The notes under the pieces are model-generated. The model was given only the letters and a program-made list of their open reading frames with translations, was not told the origin of the DNA and did no database searches. A DNA stretch of 64,000 nt from Streptomyces melanogenes (GTDB lineage: Bacteria; Actinomycetota; Actinomycetes; Streptomycetales; Streptomycetaceae), in assembly GCF_014649795.1 (NCBI RefSeq), contig NZ_BMTS01000006.1, forward strand, positions 310,001-374,000, given 5' to 3'. How positions within the stretch are numbered: position 1 is the stretch's first letter; the number at the start of each line of letters is the position of its first letter. Shown here piece after piece: positions 1 through 9,051 of this stretch. The translations under genes were made by a program, and so were the position numbers.

Positions 1-87
1 GTCACGGCGGACGAGCCGGACCGGGGCGGCGCCGCCGACAGCGGAAACGTCCCGGCCTGCGACGCCGCCCCGGCCGGGCACGCATGA
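1..87 (+). CDS. C-terminal end of an unidentified protein (partial)
   Basis: Frame 1 is open from the left edge to a TGA at 85-87 and gives about 28 residues ending DAAPAGHA. The stop overlaps the ATG of the next gene in an ATGA arrangement, which is the usual sign of a translationally coupled upstream gene in this genome. The visible tail is rich in Ala, Asp and Pro and shows no domain, so no function can be assigned. Confidence 0.6.
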   Translation, partial: VTADEPDRGGAADSGNVPACDAAPAGHA

Positions 88-1352
88 GACGGGCCGCGCC
101 GCGCCCGCTGCCGGTCACCGTCGCCGGGGTGTACGGGGCCGCCGCCGCGCTCACCGCCTGGGCGCTGGCCCGGACCCTCTGGTACGGGATCGACGAACCC
201 GGGGTCGCCCTCGCCTTCGGGGCCCTGGTCGCGGTCGGCGAGCTGGTCCGCCGGGGCTCCCCGGGCGAGGAGCGCGAATCCGCGCCGCTCGGCTCGGCGG
301 GCGCCCTCGCCTACGCCCTGCTCGGCCAGAACGCCGGGCACGCCACCCACCACGGCGTCCTCCAGGCCGTCGCCGTCGTCCTCGCCGCCGCCCTGGTCGG
401 CGCGGTCCCGCACGTGGCCCTCGGTCGCGGCCCCAGCCTGGACCAGGTGGCCCGGCGGGTGCTGACCGTCGCCTTCGCCGCCGCCTGCTTCCAGCCGCTC
501 TACAACTCCGGCACCCTGGAGCGCTGGGTCGGCCACGGCCCGTACTACGCGCTCTTCCTGCTCCTCGTCCTGGTGCTCACCGCGCTGTGCGACGCGGTCG
601 TCGCCGCCGCGCTGCTGCGGGCCCGCACCTCCTTCCCGTACGGCCCGCTGCTCCGTGACGAGCTGCGCGCGCTGGTCGGCGTCGGCTCGGCGGTCTGCGC
701 CACCGGGGCCGTCATCGCGCTCGCGGTGGCCGTCGCCGGGCTGTGGGCGCTGCCGCTGTTCTGCGTGCCGCTGCTCCTCACCCAGCTGGCGTTCCGCCGG
801 TACGCGGCGGTGCGCACCACCTACCGGCAGACCATCACCTCGCTCGCCCGGGCCACCGAGATCGCCGGGTACACCCAGCCGGGCCACGCCCGCCGGGTCG
901 CGGTGCTCAGCCGGGCCGTGGGGCGCGAGCTGGGGCTCTCCGAGCCCGAGCTGACCGTTCTGGAGTACGCGGCCCTGATGCACGACATCGGGCAGCTCTC
1001 GCTGGTCGACCCGGTGCCCGCGGGGGCCACCGCGCCGCTGCCCGCCGCCGAGCAGCACCGGATAGCCCTGCTCGGCGGGGCCGTGGTGCGCCAGACCGGG
1101 GTGCCCGCCGAGGTCGCGGTGATCGTGGAGCGGCAGGCCGACCCGTACCGCGAGCAGCCGCTGCCCGCCCGGATCGTGCGTACGGTCAACGCCTACGACG
1201 ACCTGGCGGGCGCCCCGGGCGGCCCCGGGAGCTCGCTGAGCGCCCTGGAGCAGCTGCGGCTCGGGACCGGCCGGGACTACCAGCCCGAGGTCGTCGAATC
1301 ACTCGCACGCGTCCTGGCCAAGGGCTGTCTGACCCTGGTGGCACCTGGGTAA
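84..1352 (+). CDS. membrane-anchored HD-domain protein
   Basis: This 422-residue protein has a hydrophobic N-terminal half of about 230 residues with several predicted membrane segments. A cytoplasmic HD phosphohydrolase domain follows at roughly 250-420. An early histidine lies in GHARRVAVLSRA and the metal-binding pair in ALMHDIGQLSL, as in HD and HD-GYP domains. I do not see a clear GYP motif, so cyclic-di-GMP hydrolysis is not established. The ATG overlaps the TGA of the preceding gene, suggesting coupling. HD proteins usually hydrolyse phosphate esters of nucleotides, but the substrate cannot be read here. Confidence 0.75.
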   Translation: MRRAAPRPLPVTVAGVYGAAAALTAWALARTLWYGIDEPGVALAFGALVAVGELVRRGSPGEERESAPLGSAGALAYALLGQNAGHATHHGVLQAVAVVLAAALVGAVPHVALGRGPSLDQVARRVLTVAFAAACFQPLYNSGTLERWVGHGPYYALFLLLVLVLTALCDAVVAAALLRARTSFPYGPLLRDELRALVGVGSAVCATGAVIALAVAVAGLWALPLFCVPLLLTQLAFRRYAAVRTTYRQTITSLARATEIAGYTQPGHARRVAVLSRAVGRELGLSEPELTVLEYAALMHDIGQLSLVDPVPAGATAPLPAAEQHRIALLGGAVVRQTGVPAEVAVIVERQADPYREQPLPARIVRTVNAYDDLAGAPGGPGSSLSALEQLRLGTGRDYQPEVVESLARVLAKGCLTLVAPG

Positions 1353-1466
1353 CCCAGGAGTAATGAGCGGCCTTCCGGCCGGGCATGGTTGGATGCGAAA
1401 GAACCCAGAAAACTGGGAGACCGAAAGACCGGCTCGGAGGCAGGTCGGTCTGGGCAGGCGGGAATC

Positions 1467-2456
1467 GTGAGGATCTTCGGCAAGGGACGGCACCGGCCCT
1501 CCGCCTCGTGGCGGCAGGCCACGGACCGTGCGTTCACGCTGATCGGCGACGGCAGGTACGAGGACGCCGGCGCGCTGCTGACGCGCGCCGCGGACCTGGA
1601 ACCGTGGCTCTCCGAGTCCTGGTTCAACCTGGCGCTGCTGCACAAGTTCCGGCACGACTGGGAACAGGCGCGGGCCGCGGGCCTGCGCGCCGTCGCGCTG
1701 CTCGACAAGGAGACCGGGGCCCCCGACTGGTGGAACGTGGGGATCGCCGCCACCGCGCTCCAGGACTGGCCGCTGGCCCGCCGCGCCTGGCAGGCGTACG
1801 GCCTCAAGGTGCGCGGCTACCAGGAGACCGCCACCGGCACCGGCGAGCCGTCCGGCATGGAGCTGGGCAGCGCGGCCGTGCGGCTCTCGCCCGAGGGCGA
1901 GGCCGAGGTGGTGTGGGGCCGCAGGCTCGACCCGGCGCGGATCGAGGTCCTGTCGATCCCGCTGCCGTCCTCCGGGCGGCGCTGGGGCGAGGTGGTCCTG
2001 CACGACGGGGTGCCGCACGGCGAGCGGACGGTCGCGGCCGGGCCCTCCTTCCCGGTCTTCGACGAGATCGAGCTCTGGGCGCCCTCGCCGGTGCCCACCT
2101 GGGTGGTGCTCCTGGAGGCCGCCACCGAGGCCGACCGGGACGCGCTGGAGCGGCTCGCGGCCGACGCGGGCTTCGCCGCCGAGGACTGGTCCTCGTCGGT
2201 GCGGCTGCTGTGCCGGGCCTGCTCGGAGTCGCGGATGCCCAGCGACGAGGGCGACGGCGAACACCTGGACCCGCACGACCACAGCGAGCCGGGCCACCCG
2301 GGCCCGCTGGGCCACCGCACGGCCGGTGACCTGTGGGTGCCCGAGCGCGAGTGCGGGATCGCGGCGCCGCCCGGCCTGGTGCGCGGGCTGCTCGACGGCT
2401 GGGTCGCGGACAGCCCCGACAGCCGCGAGTGGCGGGATCTCGAAGAAGTCTGCTGA
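1467..2456 (+). CDS. TPR-repeat protein of unknown function
   Basis: The open frame begins earlier, at a TTG near 1389. I chose the GTG at 1467 (329 residues, beginning MRIFGKGRHRPSASW) because the sequence looks protein-like only from there. The N-terminal 110 residues contain TPR-like helix pairs (AFTLIGDGRYEDAGALLTRA, then LALLHKFRHDWEQARAAG). The rest is a mixed alpha/beta region with a CRAC motif near the C-terminus. The gene lies between the HD-domain gene and peptide deformylase on the same strand, but gaps of about 115 and 58 bases leave an operon uncertain. TPRs normally bind protein partners; none can be named. Confidence 0.75.
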   Translation: MRIFGKGRHRPSASWRQATDRAFTLIGDGRYEDAGALLTRAADLEPWLSESWFNLALLHKFRHDWEQARAAGLRAVALLDKETGAPDWWNVGIAATALQDWPLARRAWQAYGLKVRGYQETATGTGEPSGMELGSAAVRLSPEGEAEVVWGRRLDPARIEVLSIPLPSSGRRWGEVVLHDGVPHGERTVAAGPSFPVFDEIELWAPSPVPTWVVLLEAATEADRDALERLAADAGFAAEDWSSSVRLLCRACSESRMPSDEGDGEHLDPHDHSEPGHPGPLGHRTAGDLWVPERECGIAAPPGLVRGLLDGWVADSPDSREWRDLEEVC

Positions 2457-2514
2457 CCGTGCCCGTAGGCTGTACGGGTTCGGAATCGGGTTTTCAGGAA
2501 GGCGTACGGCGGAC

Positions 2515-3147
2515 ATGTCGCAGCAGGAGACGGACCAGCAGGTCGAGAACGACGGGTTCGTCGTCGACACGGAGGACTGCGAGGAGCGCGAGCAGGCGTA
2601 CCGCGCGCGGGGCACGTCCCGGCCGATCACGGTCGTCGGCAACCCGGTGCTGCACAAGGAGTGCAAGGACGTCACCGAGTTCGACGACAAGCTCGCCGCG
2701 CTGATCGACGACATGTTCGCCAGCCAGCGCACCGCCGAGGGCGTGGGCCTGGCCGCCAACCAGATCGGCGTCGACCTCAAGGTCTTCGTCTACGACTGCA
2801 TGGACGACGAGGGCGTGCGCCACGTCGGCGTCGTGTGCAACCCGGTCCTTGAGGAACTGCCGGCCGACCGCCGCGTCCTGGACGAGTCCAACGAGGGCTG
2901 CCTGTCCGTCCCGACGGCCTACGCCGAGCTGGCCCGCCCCGACTACGCCGAGGTCAGCGGCCAGGACGCCGAGGGCAACCCGATCCGGGTGCGCGGCACG
3001 GGCTACTTCGCCCGCTGCCTCCAGCACGAGACGGACCACCTGTACGGGTACCTGTACATCGACCGGCTCTCCAAGCGCGACCGCAAGGACGCGCTGAAGC
3101 AGATGGCCGAGGGCACCCCGCGCTACGAGGTCGTTCCGAACGCCTGA
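2515..3147 (+). CDS. def: peptide deformylase
   Basis: The enzyme removes the N-formyl group from nascent proteins. All three family motifs are present: GVGLAANQ at residues 76-83, EGCLS at 127-131 (metal ligand C129) and HETDH at 171-175 (metal ligands H171 and H175, catalytic E172). The first 35 residues form an acidic extension, giving 210 residues, somewhat longer than the minimal enzyme. The ATG at 2515 is preceded by an AGGAAGG-like ribosome site. The open frame continues upstream inside the TPR gene, but no convincing start lies there. The gene ends in a shared terminator facing nrdB. Confidence 0.95.
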   Translation: MSQQETDQQVENDGFVVDTEDCEEREQAYRARGTSRPITVVGNPVLHKECKDVTEFDDKLAALIDDMFASQRTAEGVGLAANQIGVDLKVFVYDCMDDEGVRHVGVVCNPVLEELPADRRVLDESNEGCLSVPTAYAELARPDYAEVSGQDAEGNPIRVRGTGYFARCLQHETDHLYGYLYIDRLSKRDRKDALKQMAEGTPRYEVVPNA

Positions 3148-3165
3148 CCTCGCCACAGAGCCGAA

Positions 3166-3201
3166 AAGGGGCCCCGCACCACGAATGGTGCGGGGCCCCT
3201 T
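3166..3201. terminator. bidirectional terminator between def and nrdB
   Basis: A 16-base perfect inverted repeat with a CGAA tetraloop (3182-3185) sits between two convergent genes. The stem AAGGGGCCCCGCACCA is flanked by A/T on both sides, so it can serve both strands. Confidence 0.85.
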
Positions 3202-3214
3202 CACGTAAAGAGGA

Positions 3215-4246
3215 CTAGAACTCCTCGTCGAAGCCCACCGAGCCCTCGACCGCGACCTGGTACGCGGACGGGCGGCGCTCGAAGAAGTTCGTGAGCTCCT
3301 GGACGCCCTGGAGCTCCATGAAGGAGAACGGGTTCGACGAGCCGTACACCGGGGCGAAGCCGAGGCGCTGCAGGCGCTGGTCGGCGACGCACTGGAGGTA
3401 CTCGCGCATCGACTCGGTGTTCATGCCCGGCAGGCCCTCGCCGCACAGGTCGCGGCCGAACTGGAGCTCGGCCTCCACCGCTTCCTTGATCATGTCGGTG
3501 ACCTGCTGCTGGAGCAGGTCGTCGAAGAGCTCGGGCTCCTCCTTGCGGACGGTGTCCACGACCTCGAAGGCGAAGTTCATGTGCATCGTCTCGTCGCGGA
3601 ACACCCAGTTGGTGCCGGTGGCGAGGCCGTGCAGCAGGCCGCGGCTGCGGAACCAGTACACGTAGGCGAAGGCACCGTAGAAGAACAGGCCCTCGATGCA
3701 GGCCGCGAAGCAGATCAGGTTGAGCAGGAAGCGGCGGCGGTCGGCCTGCGTCTCCAGGCGCTCAAGCTTTTCCACCTCGTTGATCCACTTGAAGCAGAAC
3801 TGCGCCTTCTCGCGGATCGAGGGGATGTTCTCCACCGCGTCGAACGCCGCCGCGCGGTCGTCCGGGTCGGGCAGATAGGTGTCGAGCAGCGTCAGATAGA
3901 ACTGGACGTGCACGGCCTCCTCGAAGAGCTGACGGCTCAGGTAGAGCCGCGCCTCGGGGGAGTTGATGTGCTTGTAGAGCGTCAGCACCAGGTTGTTCGC
4001 CACGATCGAGTCGCCGGTCGCGAAGAACGCGACCAGCCGGCCGATCATGTGCTGCTCGCCCGGCGACAGCTTGGCGAGGTCGGCGACGTCGGAGTGGAGG
4101 TCGACCTCCTCGACCGTCCAGGTGTTCTTGATGGCGTCGCGGTAGCGCTCGTAGAAGTCCGGGTAGCGCATCGGACGCAGGGTCAGTTCGAAGCCCGGGT
4201 CGAGCAGGTTTTTATTGAGCACAGTCTTGTCGGAGTTGGAGCTCAT
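3215..4246 (-). CDS. nrdB: class Ia ribonucleotide reductase beta subunit
   Basis: This 343-residue radical-generating subunit pairs with NrdA to reduce ribonucleoside diphosphates to deoxy forms. Carboxylate and histidine ligands of the di-iron site are visible in the two EExxH-type helices (FEEAVHVQFY and RDETMHMNFAFE) and in FATGDSIVANN. The ATG at 4246 shares its A with the TAA stop of nrdA, so translation is coupled. The gene ends at the terminator facing def. In S. coelicolor the operon is described as nrdABS; no nrdS (AraC-type) gene follows nrdB here. Confidence 0.95.
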   Translation of the reverse strand: MSSNSDKTVLNKNLLDPGFELTLRPMRYPDFYERYRDAIKNTWTVEEVDLHSDVADLAKLSPGEQHMIGRLVAFFATGDSIVANNLVLTLYKHINSPEARLYLSRQLFEEAVHVQFYLTLLDTYLPDPDDRAAAFDAVENIPSIREKAQFCFKWINEVEKLERLETQADRRRFLLNLICFAACIEGLFFYGAFAYVYWFRSRGLLHGLATGTNWVFRDETMHMNFAFEVVDTVRKEEPELFDDLLQQQVTDMIKEAVEAELQFGRDLCGEGLPGMNTESMREYLQCVADQRLQRLGFAPVYGSSNPFSFMELQGVQELTNFFERRPSAYQVAVEGSVGFDEEF

Positions 4247-6624
4247 TACTGGCAGGCCTCGCAGGACTCGGGGTTTTCGAGGGAGCAGGCGATCGCGTCG
4301 GCGTCGGGGGCCGCCTGCTGCACGGGGATCGGGGTGGTGGCCTGGGCGGCGCGGGCGATCCGGGTCGCCGGGCGCGAGCGCAGGTAGTACGTCGTCTTCA
4401 GACCCTGCTTCCAGGCGTACGCGTACATCGACGACAGCTTGCCGATGGTGGGCGTCTCCAGGAACAGGTTCAGCGACTGCGACTGGTCCAGGAACGGGGT
4501 GCGGGCCGCCGCCATGTCGATCAGGCCGCGCTGCGGGATCTCCCACGCCGTGCGGTAGAGCGCGCGCACGTCGGCGGGGATCCAGCTGAAGTCCTGGACC
4601 GAGCCGCTGGCGTCGCGCAGCGCCTCGCGGGACTGCGCGTCCCACACGCCGAGCTTCTTCAGGTCCTCCACCAGATAGCCGTTGACCTGGAGGAACTCAC
4701 CCGACAGGGTCTCGCGCTTGAACAGGTTGGAGACCTGCGGCTCGATGCACTCGTAGACACCGGCGATGGACGCGATGGTCGCGGTCGGGGCGATCGCGAG
4801 CAGCAGCGAGTTGCGCATGCCCACCGAGGCGATCCGCTCGCGCAGCGCCGCCCAGCGGTCCGGCCAGTTCGGCTCGACGTCGTAGTGGTCGGGGTGCAGC
4901 ACACCGCGCGCGGCACGGGTCTTGTCCCACGCGGGCAGCGGGCCCGAACGCTCGGCCAGGTCGCAGGAGGCCTCGTACGCGGTGAGCATGATGCGCTCGG
5001 CCAGCTTGGTGGAGAGCGCCTTCGCCTCGGGGGAGTCGAAGGGCAGGCGCAGCTTGAAGAAGACGTCCTGGAGGCCCATCGCGCCCAGACCCACCGGACG
5101 CCACTTGGCGTTGGAGCGGCCGGCCTGCTCGGTCGGGTAGAAGTTGATGTCGACGACGCGGTCCAGGAAGGTCACGGCGGTGCGGACGGTCGCGTCCAGG
5201 CGCTCCCAGTCGATCTCGCCGGAGGCGAGGACGAAGGCGCCGAGGTTGACCGAGCCGAGGTTGCAGACGGCCGTCTCGCCGTCGTCCGTGACCTCGAGGA
5301 TCTCGGTGCAGAGGTTGGAGGAGTGGACCGTGTGGCCCGGCTCCGCCGTCTGGTTGGCGGTGCGGTTGGAGGCGTCCTTGAAGGTCATCCAGCCGTTGCC
5401 GGTCTGCGCCAGGGTGCGCATCATCCGGCCGTACAGGTCCCGCGCCGGGATCGTCTTCTGGGCGAGACCGGCTGCCTCGGCCTTGCGGTAGGCGGCGTCG
5501 AACTCGTCGCCCCACAGGTCGACCAGCTCGGGCACGTCGGCGGGGGAGAACAGCGACCAGGTGCCGTCCGCGTCCACCCGGCGCATGAACTCGTCCGGGA
5601 TCCAGTGCGCCAGGTTCAGGTTGTGCGTACGCCGGGCGTCCTCACCGGTGTTGTCGCGCAGCTCCAGGAACTCCTCGATGTCCGAGTGCCAGGTCTCCAG
5701 GTAGACCGCCGCCGCGCCCTTGCGCCGCCCGCCCTGGTTGACGGCCGCGACCGAGGCGTCCAGCGTCTTCAGGAACGGGACGATGCCGTTGGAGTGGCCG
5801 TTGGTGCCCCGGATGAGCGAGCCGCGCGAGCGGATGCGGGAGTACGAGAGGCCGATGCCGCCCGCGTGCTTCGAGAGGCGGGCCACCTGGTGGTAGCGGT
5901 CGTAGATCGAGTCCAGCTCGTCCTGCGGCGAGTCCAGCAGGTAGCAGCTGGACATCTGCGGGTGGCGGGTGCCGGAGTTGAAGAGCGTGGGGGAGGACGG
6001 CAGGTAGTCGAGACGGCTCATCAGGCCGTACAGCGAGGCGACCTCGTCGAGCGCGCGCACCGAGTCGTCCTCGGCCAGGCCCGCCGCGACCCGGAGCATG
6101 AAGTGCTGCGGGGTCTCGATGACCTGGCGGGTGATCGGGTGCCGCAGCAGGTAGCGCGAGTAGAGCGTGCGCAGGCCGAAGTAGCCGAAGCGGTCGTCGG
6201 CGCCGGCCGCGAGGGAGTCCGCCACCAGCGTGTCCAGGCGGGCCGCGTGCAGCCGTACGAAGTCGGCGGTGCGGTCCGCGATCAGGCCCTCGCGGTGGCC
6301 GACCTCGACCGACTCGGAGAACGTGACCGAGCCCTGGGTCGCGGCCTCCTCGGCGATCGTGACCGTCAGCAGCCGGGCGGCGAGGCGGGAGTACGCCGGG
6401 TCCTCGGAGATCAGACCGGCGGCGGCCTCGGTGGCGAGCCCACGCAGCTCCGCCTCGTCCGAGCGCGCGTTGCGGCCGCGCAGCGCGGCGGCGGCGACAC
6501 GGCCGGGGTCGGTGTCCGGCAGATCGGCGGTGAGGTCGGTCAGGGTCCGCAGCAGCGCGGTCCCGGGGGCATCGGCCGGCTCTTCGGCGATCGCTGAGGC
6601 GGGATCCGCAGGGGCGATGGTCAC
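4246..6624 (-). CDS. nrdA: class Ia ribonucleotide reductase alpha subunit
   Basis: This is the 792-residue catalytic subunit. Recognisable features are the active-site NLCTEI segment, the downstream VCNLGSVNLG block, the conserved TATIASIAG loop and a C-terminal CEACQ redox pair that would be re-reduced by thioredoxin or glutaredoxin. I chose the GTG at 6624 because GAGGAG lies upstream at suitable spacing and the frame above it runs into the riboswitch leader. The gene overlaps nrdB by one base. Expression is likely repressed by adenosylcobalamin through the leader and by NrdR at the promoter. Confidence 0.95.
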   Translation of the reverse strand: MTIAPADPASAIAEEPADAPGTALLRTLTDLTADLPDTDPGRVAAAALRGRNARSDEAELRGLATEAAAGLISEDPAYSRLAARLLTVTIAEEAATQGSVTFSESVEVGHREGLIADRTADFVRLHAARLDTLVADSLAAGADDRFGYFGLRTLYSRYLLRHPITRQVIETPQHFMLRVAAGLAEDDSVRALDEVASLYGLMSRLDYLPSSPTLFNSGTRHPQMSSCYLLDSPQDELDSIYDRYHQVARLSKHAGGIGLSYSRIRSRGSLIRGTNGHSNGIVPFLKTLDASVAAVNQGGRRKGAAAVYLETWHSDIEEFLELRDNTGEDARRTHNLNLAHWIPDEFMRRVDADGTWSLFSPADVPELVDLWGDEFDAAYRKAEAAGLAQKTIPARDLYGRMMRTLAQTGNGWMTFKDASNRTANQTAEPGHTVHSSNLCTEILEVTDDGETAVCNLGSVNLGAFVLASGEIDWERLDATVRTAVTFLDRVVDINFYPTEQAGRSNAKWRPVGLGAMGLQDVFFKLRLPFDSPEAKALSTKLAERIMLTAYEASCDLAERSGPLPAWDKTRAARGVLHPDHYDVEPNWPDRWAALRERIASVGMRNSLLLAIAPTATIASIAGVYECIEPQVSNLFKRETLSGEFLQVNGYLVEDLKKLGVWDAQSREALRDASGSVQDFSWIPADVRALYRTAWEIPQRGLIDMAAARTPFLDQSQSLNLFLETPTIGKLSSMYAYAWKQGLKTTYYLRSRPATRIARAAQATTPIPVQQAAPDADAIACSLENPESCEACQ

Positions 6625-6761
6625 GTGGGGGCACTCCTCGCTCGGCACGGGGCCTTGGGGAGCGTGCGGGCACACGGAGAGACCCCTCGCGGGGGTACGC
6701 CGCGTCCACCTGCCCATTCCGCGAGGCCCTGGACGTCTGGCACCCGGGCCGGCCGGCCAGG

Positions 6762-6872
6762 GCGCGCTGTCGGCAGGTCCTCGGACTGACCAGGTACGCA
6801 AATGCGTACGAGTACACCGTTGCGGGACAGTTCCGGATTTGCACCGGATTCCCCTGCGGCGACAGCGAGCAC
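6762..6872 (-). ncRNA. cobalamin riboswitch upstream of nrdA
   Basis: On the minus strand the leader carries the ordered B12 aptamer signatures: GGGGAATCCGGTGCAAATCC, then CTGTCCCGCAACGGTG, a variable hairpin (GTACGCATTTGCGTAC), and the B12 box AGTCCGAGGACCTGCC. About 140 bases separate the B12 box from the nrdA GTG, leaving room for an expression platform. In Streptomyces such a riboswitch is known to shut off nrdABS when B12 is available, so that the B12-dependent class II enzyme takes over. Exact ends of P1 are approximate. Confidence 0.93.
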
Positions 6873-6874
6873 GA

Positions 6875-6921
6875 GCATACATCTTGTGCCGCGCCTTGTT
6901 GGCGCCCCCACATGTTGTGTC
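6875..6921 (-). promoter_or_regulatory. two tandem candidate NrdR boxes
   Basis: Two similar 16-base elements start at 6875 (GCATACATCTTGTGCC) and 6906 (CCCCACATGTTGTGTC) on the plus strand. They match at most central positions and are 31 bases apart, about three helical turns. Paired boxes at this spacing are typical of NrdR, the Zn-ribbon/ATP-cone repressor known to bind class Ia and class II nrd promoters in Streptomyces. They lie just upstream of the riboswitch. Confidence 0.75.
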
Positions 6922-6974
6922 GGGGTGAAACCGTGGAGTGGCAGAGCGTCAACTCGTCTTCCCTGAAAGCGACA

Positions 6975-7003
6975 ACGGGCCGCCGGGATTCCCGGCGGCC
7001 CGT
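6975..7003. terminator. terminator after the symporter gene
   Basis: A 13-base stem (ACGGGCCGCCGGG) with a three-base ATT loop follows the symporter stop at 7026 on the minus strand. It separates that operon from the nrdA promoter region. Confidence 0.75.
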
Positions 7004-7025
7004 GTGCGTTCGGTGAAGGCTCGGC

Positions 7026-8657
7026 TCAGTGCGTCGAGCCCGCCGTCGCCGGGGGCAGTTCCGTCTGTACGCCCGGGTCGCCCGCGTCCGCCGTGTAGTC
7101 CTCCGGGGACGTCTCGTCGACGCCGTCGGGGGCCTTCAGGGCTCGCAGGACGACCGTGAGGACGACCGTCACCGCGACGTTCAGGAGGAACGCCGTGAGG
7201 CCGATGTAGCCGATCTCACCGATGCCGGGGATCTCCTTGGAGCTGCCGCCGAAGTGCTTCTGGGTGGGCGAGGCGACCCCGTACGCGGCGAGCGTGCCGT
7301 ACGCCATGCCCACCGCCCAGCCCGCCAGCAGTGCCCAGCGGTGGAACCAGCGGGTGAACAGACCGCCGACCAGGGACGGGAAGGTCTGCAGGATCCAGAT
7401 GCCGCCGAGCAGCTGGAAGTTGATCGCGACCGTCTTGTCCATCGTCAGGACGAAGACCAGCGCGCCCACCTTCACCAGCAGCGAGACCAGCTTGGACACC
7501 TTGGTCTCCTGCTCCGGCGTGGCGTCCGGCTTGATGAAGTCCTTGTAGATGTTGCGGGTGAAGAGGTTCGCGGCCGCGATCGACATGATCGCCGCCGGGA
7601 CGAGCGCGCCGATCCCGATCGCGGCGAACGCCACGCCCGCGAACCAGTCCGGGAACATGTCCTCGAACAGCTGCGGGATCGCCAGCTGGCCGTTCTTGAC
7701 CTTGACCCCGGCCGCGATCGCCATGAAGCCGAGCAGCGCGAGCAGACCCAGCATCAGGGAGTACAGCGGCAGGATCGTGGTGTTGCGGCGGATGACGTTG
7801 CGGCTGCGGGAGGAGAGGGTCGCCGTGATCGAGTGCGGGTACATGAAGAGCGCCAGCGCCGAGCCGAGGGCGAGCGTCGCGTACGTCCACTGCCCGGCCT
7901 CGGGGGGCACCAGCGCGCCCGTCGGCTTCCCGGCCGCGTTGGGCGTCTCGAACTTGTGCCGGGCCGCCGCGAAGATGTCGTCGAAGCCGCCGAGCTTGAT
8001 CGGGATGTAGATGATCGCCACCAGGATGACGATGTAGATCAGCGTGTCCTTCACGAACGCGATCAGTGCGGGGGCGCGCAGACCCGAGGAGTACGTGTAC
8101 GCGGCGAGCACCGCGAACGCGATGAGCAGCGGCAGGTCCTTGACGAACCAGTTGCTGGAGCCGCCGATGCCCATCACGTCGAGCACCGCCTGGATGCCGA
8201 CCAGCTGGAGCGCGATGTACGGCATCGTGGCGAGGATGCCGGTGACCGCGACGGCGAGCGAGAGGCCCTTGGAGCCGAACCGGCCGCGCACGAAGTCCGA
8301 CGTCGTCACATAGCCGTGCTTGTGCGACACCGACCAGAGCCGGGGCAGGAACGTGAAGATCAGCGGGTAGACCAGGATCGTGTACGGCACCGCGAAGAAC
8401 CCGGCCGCGCCCGCCGCGTACACCGCCGCCGGAACCGCGACGAACGTGTACGCGGTGTAGAGGTCGCCGCCGAGCAGGAACCAGGTGACCCAGGTGCCGA
8501 ACGAGCGGCCGCCGAGCCCCCATTCGTCCAGGCTCTGCTCGTTCTCGGCGCGGCGCCAGCGGGCGGCCATGAAGCCGATGACCGTGACGGCCAGGAAGAA
8601 GAAGATGAAGACGCCGAGCGCGACGCCGTTCACTCCGTCGTTGGCTGCGAGAGTCAC
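7026..8657 (-). CDS. sodium:solute symporter (SSS family)
   Basis: This 543-residue integral membrane protein has about 13 hydrophobic segments. The N-terminal region GGRSFGTWVTWFLLGGDLYTAYTF resembles the SSS core of monocarboxylate/acetate-type carriers (MctP or ActP relatives). It probably takes up a small organic acid with sodium or protons, but the substrate is not readable. The GTG start at 8657 overlaps the stop of the DUF3311 gene by four bases (GTGA). The C-terminal tail after residue 500 is hydrophilic and acidic. Confidence 0.85.
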   Translation of the reverse strand: MTLAANDGVNGVALGVFIFFFLAVTVIGFMAARWRRAENEQSLDEWGLGGRSFGTWVTWFLLGGDLYTAYTFVAVPAAVYAAGAAGFFAVPYTILVYPLIFTFLPRLWSVSHKHGYVTTSDFVRGRFGSKGLSLAVAVTGILATMPYIALQLVGIQAVLDVMGIGGSSNWFVKDLPLLIAFAVLAAYTYSSGLRAPALIAFVKDTLIYIVILVAIIYIPIKLGGFDDIFAAARHKFETPNAAGKPTGALVPPEAGQWTYATLALGSALALFMYPHSITATLSSRSRNVIRRNTTILPLYSLMLGLLALLGFMAIAAGVKVKNGQLAIPQLFEDMFPDWFAGVAFAAIGIGALVPAAIMSIAAANLFTRNIYKDFIKPDATPEQETKVSKLVSLLVKVGALVFVLTMDKTVAINFQLLGGIWILQTFPSLVGGLFTRWFHRWALLAGWAVGMAYGTLAAYGVASPTQKHFGGSSKEIPGIGEIGYIGLTAFLLNVAVTVVLTVVLRALKAPDGVDETSPEDYTADAGDPGVQTELPPATAGSTH

Positions 8658-8908
8658 TTGCCCTCACCCGCCTTGCGGCCCTGCTGGTCGTGCTGCCACA
8701 GCTTGTACGCGAGCATGGTGAGCGCGGTCGAGATGACCACCCAGAGCATCTGGTACCAGTAGAAGAACGGGATCCCGGCGAGGGCCGGATCGGCCTTCGC
8801 GTACGAACCGACCCAGAGCATCGCCACGAAGGGCGCGATCAGGCAGAGGGCGATGACCACGCGCGCGGGCGTGATCACCGGTCTCCGCTCTTGCGTTGAT
8901 TCCGGCAT
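8654..8908 (-). CDS. DUF3311 small membrane protein
   Basis: This 84-residue protein has two hydrophobic segments (VVIALCLIAPFVAMLWV and FFYWYQMLWVVISTALTML). DUF3311 proteins are commonly encoded directly before SSS symporters and probably act as a small accessory subunit; that role is inferred. I chose the ATG at 8908 (MPESTQERRP) because GGAG lies seven bases upstream. The stop overlaps the symporter start, so the two are co-translated. Confidence 0.85.
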   Translation of the reverse strand: MPESTQERRPVITPARVVIALCLIAPFVAMLWVGSYAKADPALAGIPFFYWYQMLWVVISTALTMLAYKLWQHDQQGRKAGEGK

Positions 8909-8960
8909 ACGTTGGCTCCGTCCCCTCACTTCACCTGTGTAATGCGCAGGAAATCTAGGG

Positions 8961-9000
8961 GACGGATAACCGTCGCGAAACCCCCGTCCGGATAGCGGAC
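8961..9000. repeat. two short inverted repeats before the DUF3311 gene
   Basis: GACGGATAACCGTC at 8961-8974 and GTCCGGATAGCGGAC at 8986-9000 each have five-base arms around an AT-rich centre. A third relative, GTCCGATAACGGAC, lies at 9926-9939 upstream of dasR. They sit in promoter positions and may be operators of one regulator; none is known to me. Confidence 0.4.
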
Positions 9001-9051
9001 GTGGCGAAAGAGCGCGGAGTCGGTGCAGGCCGGAGGCTATTTCCGGCTATG

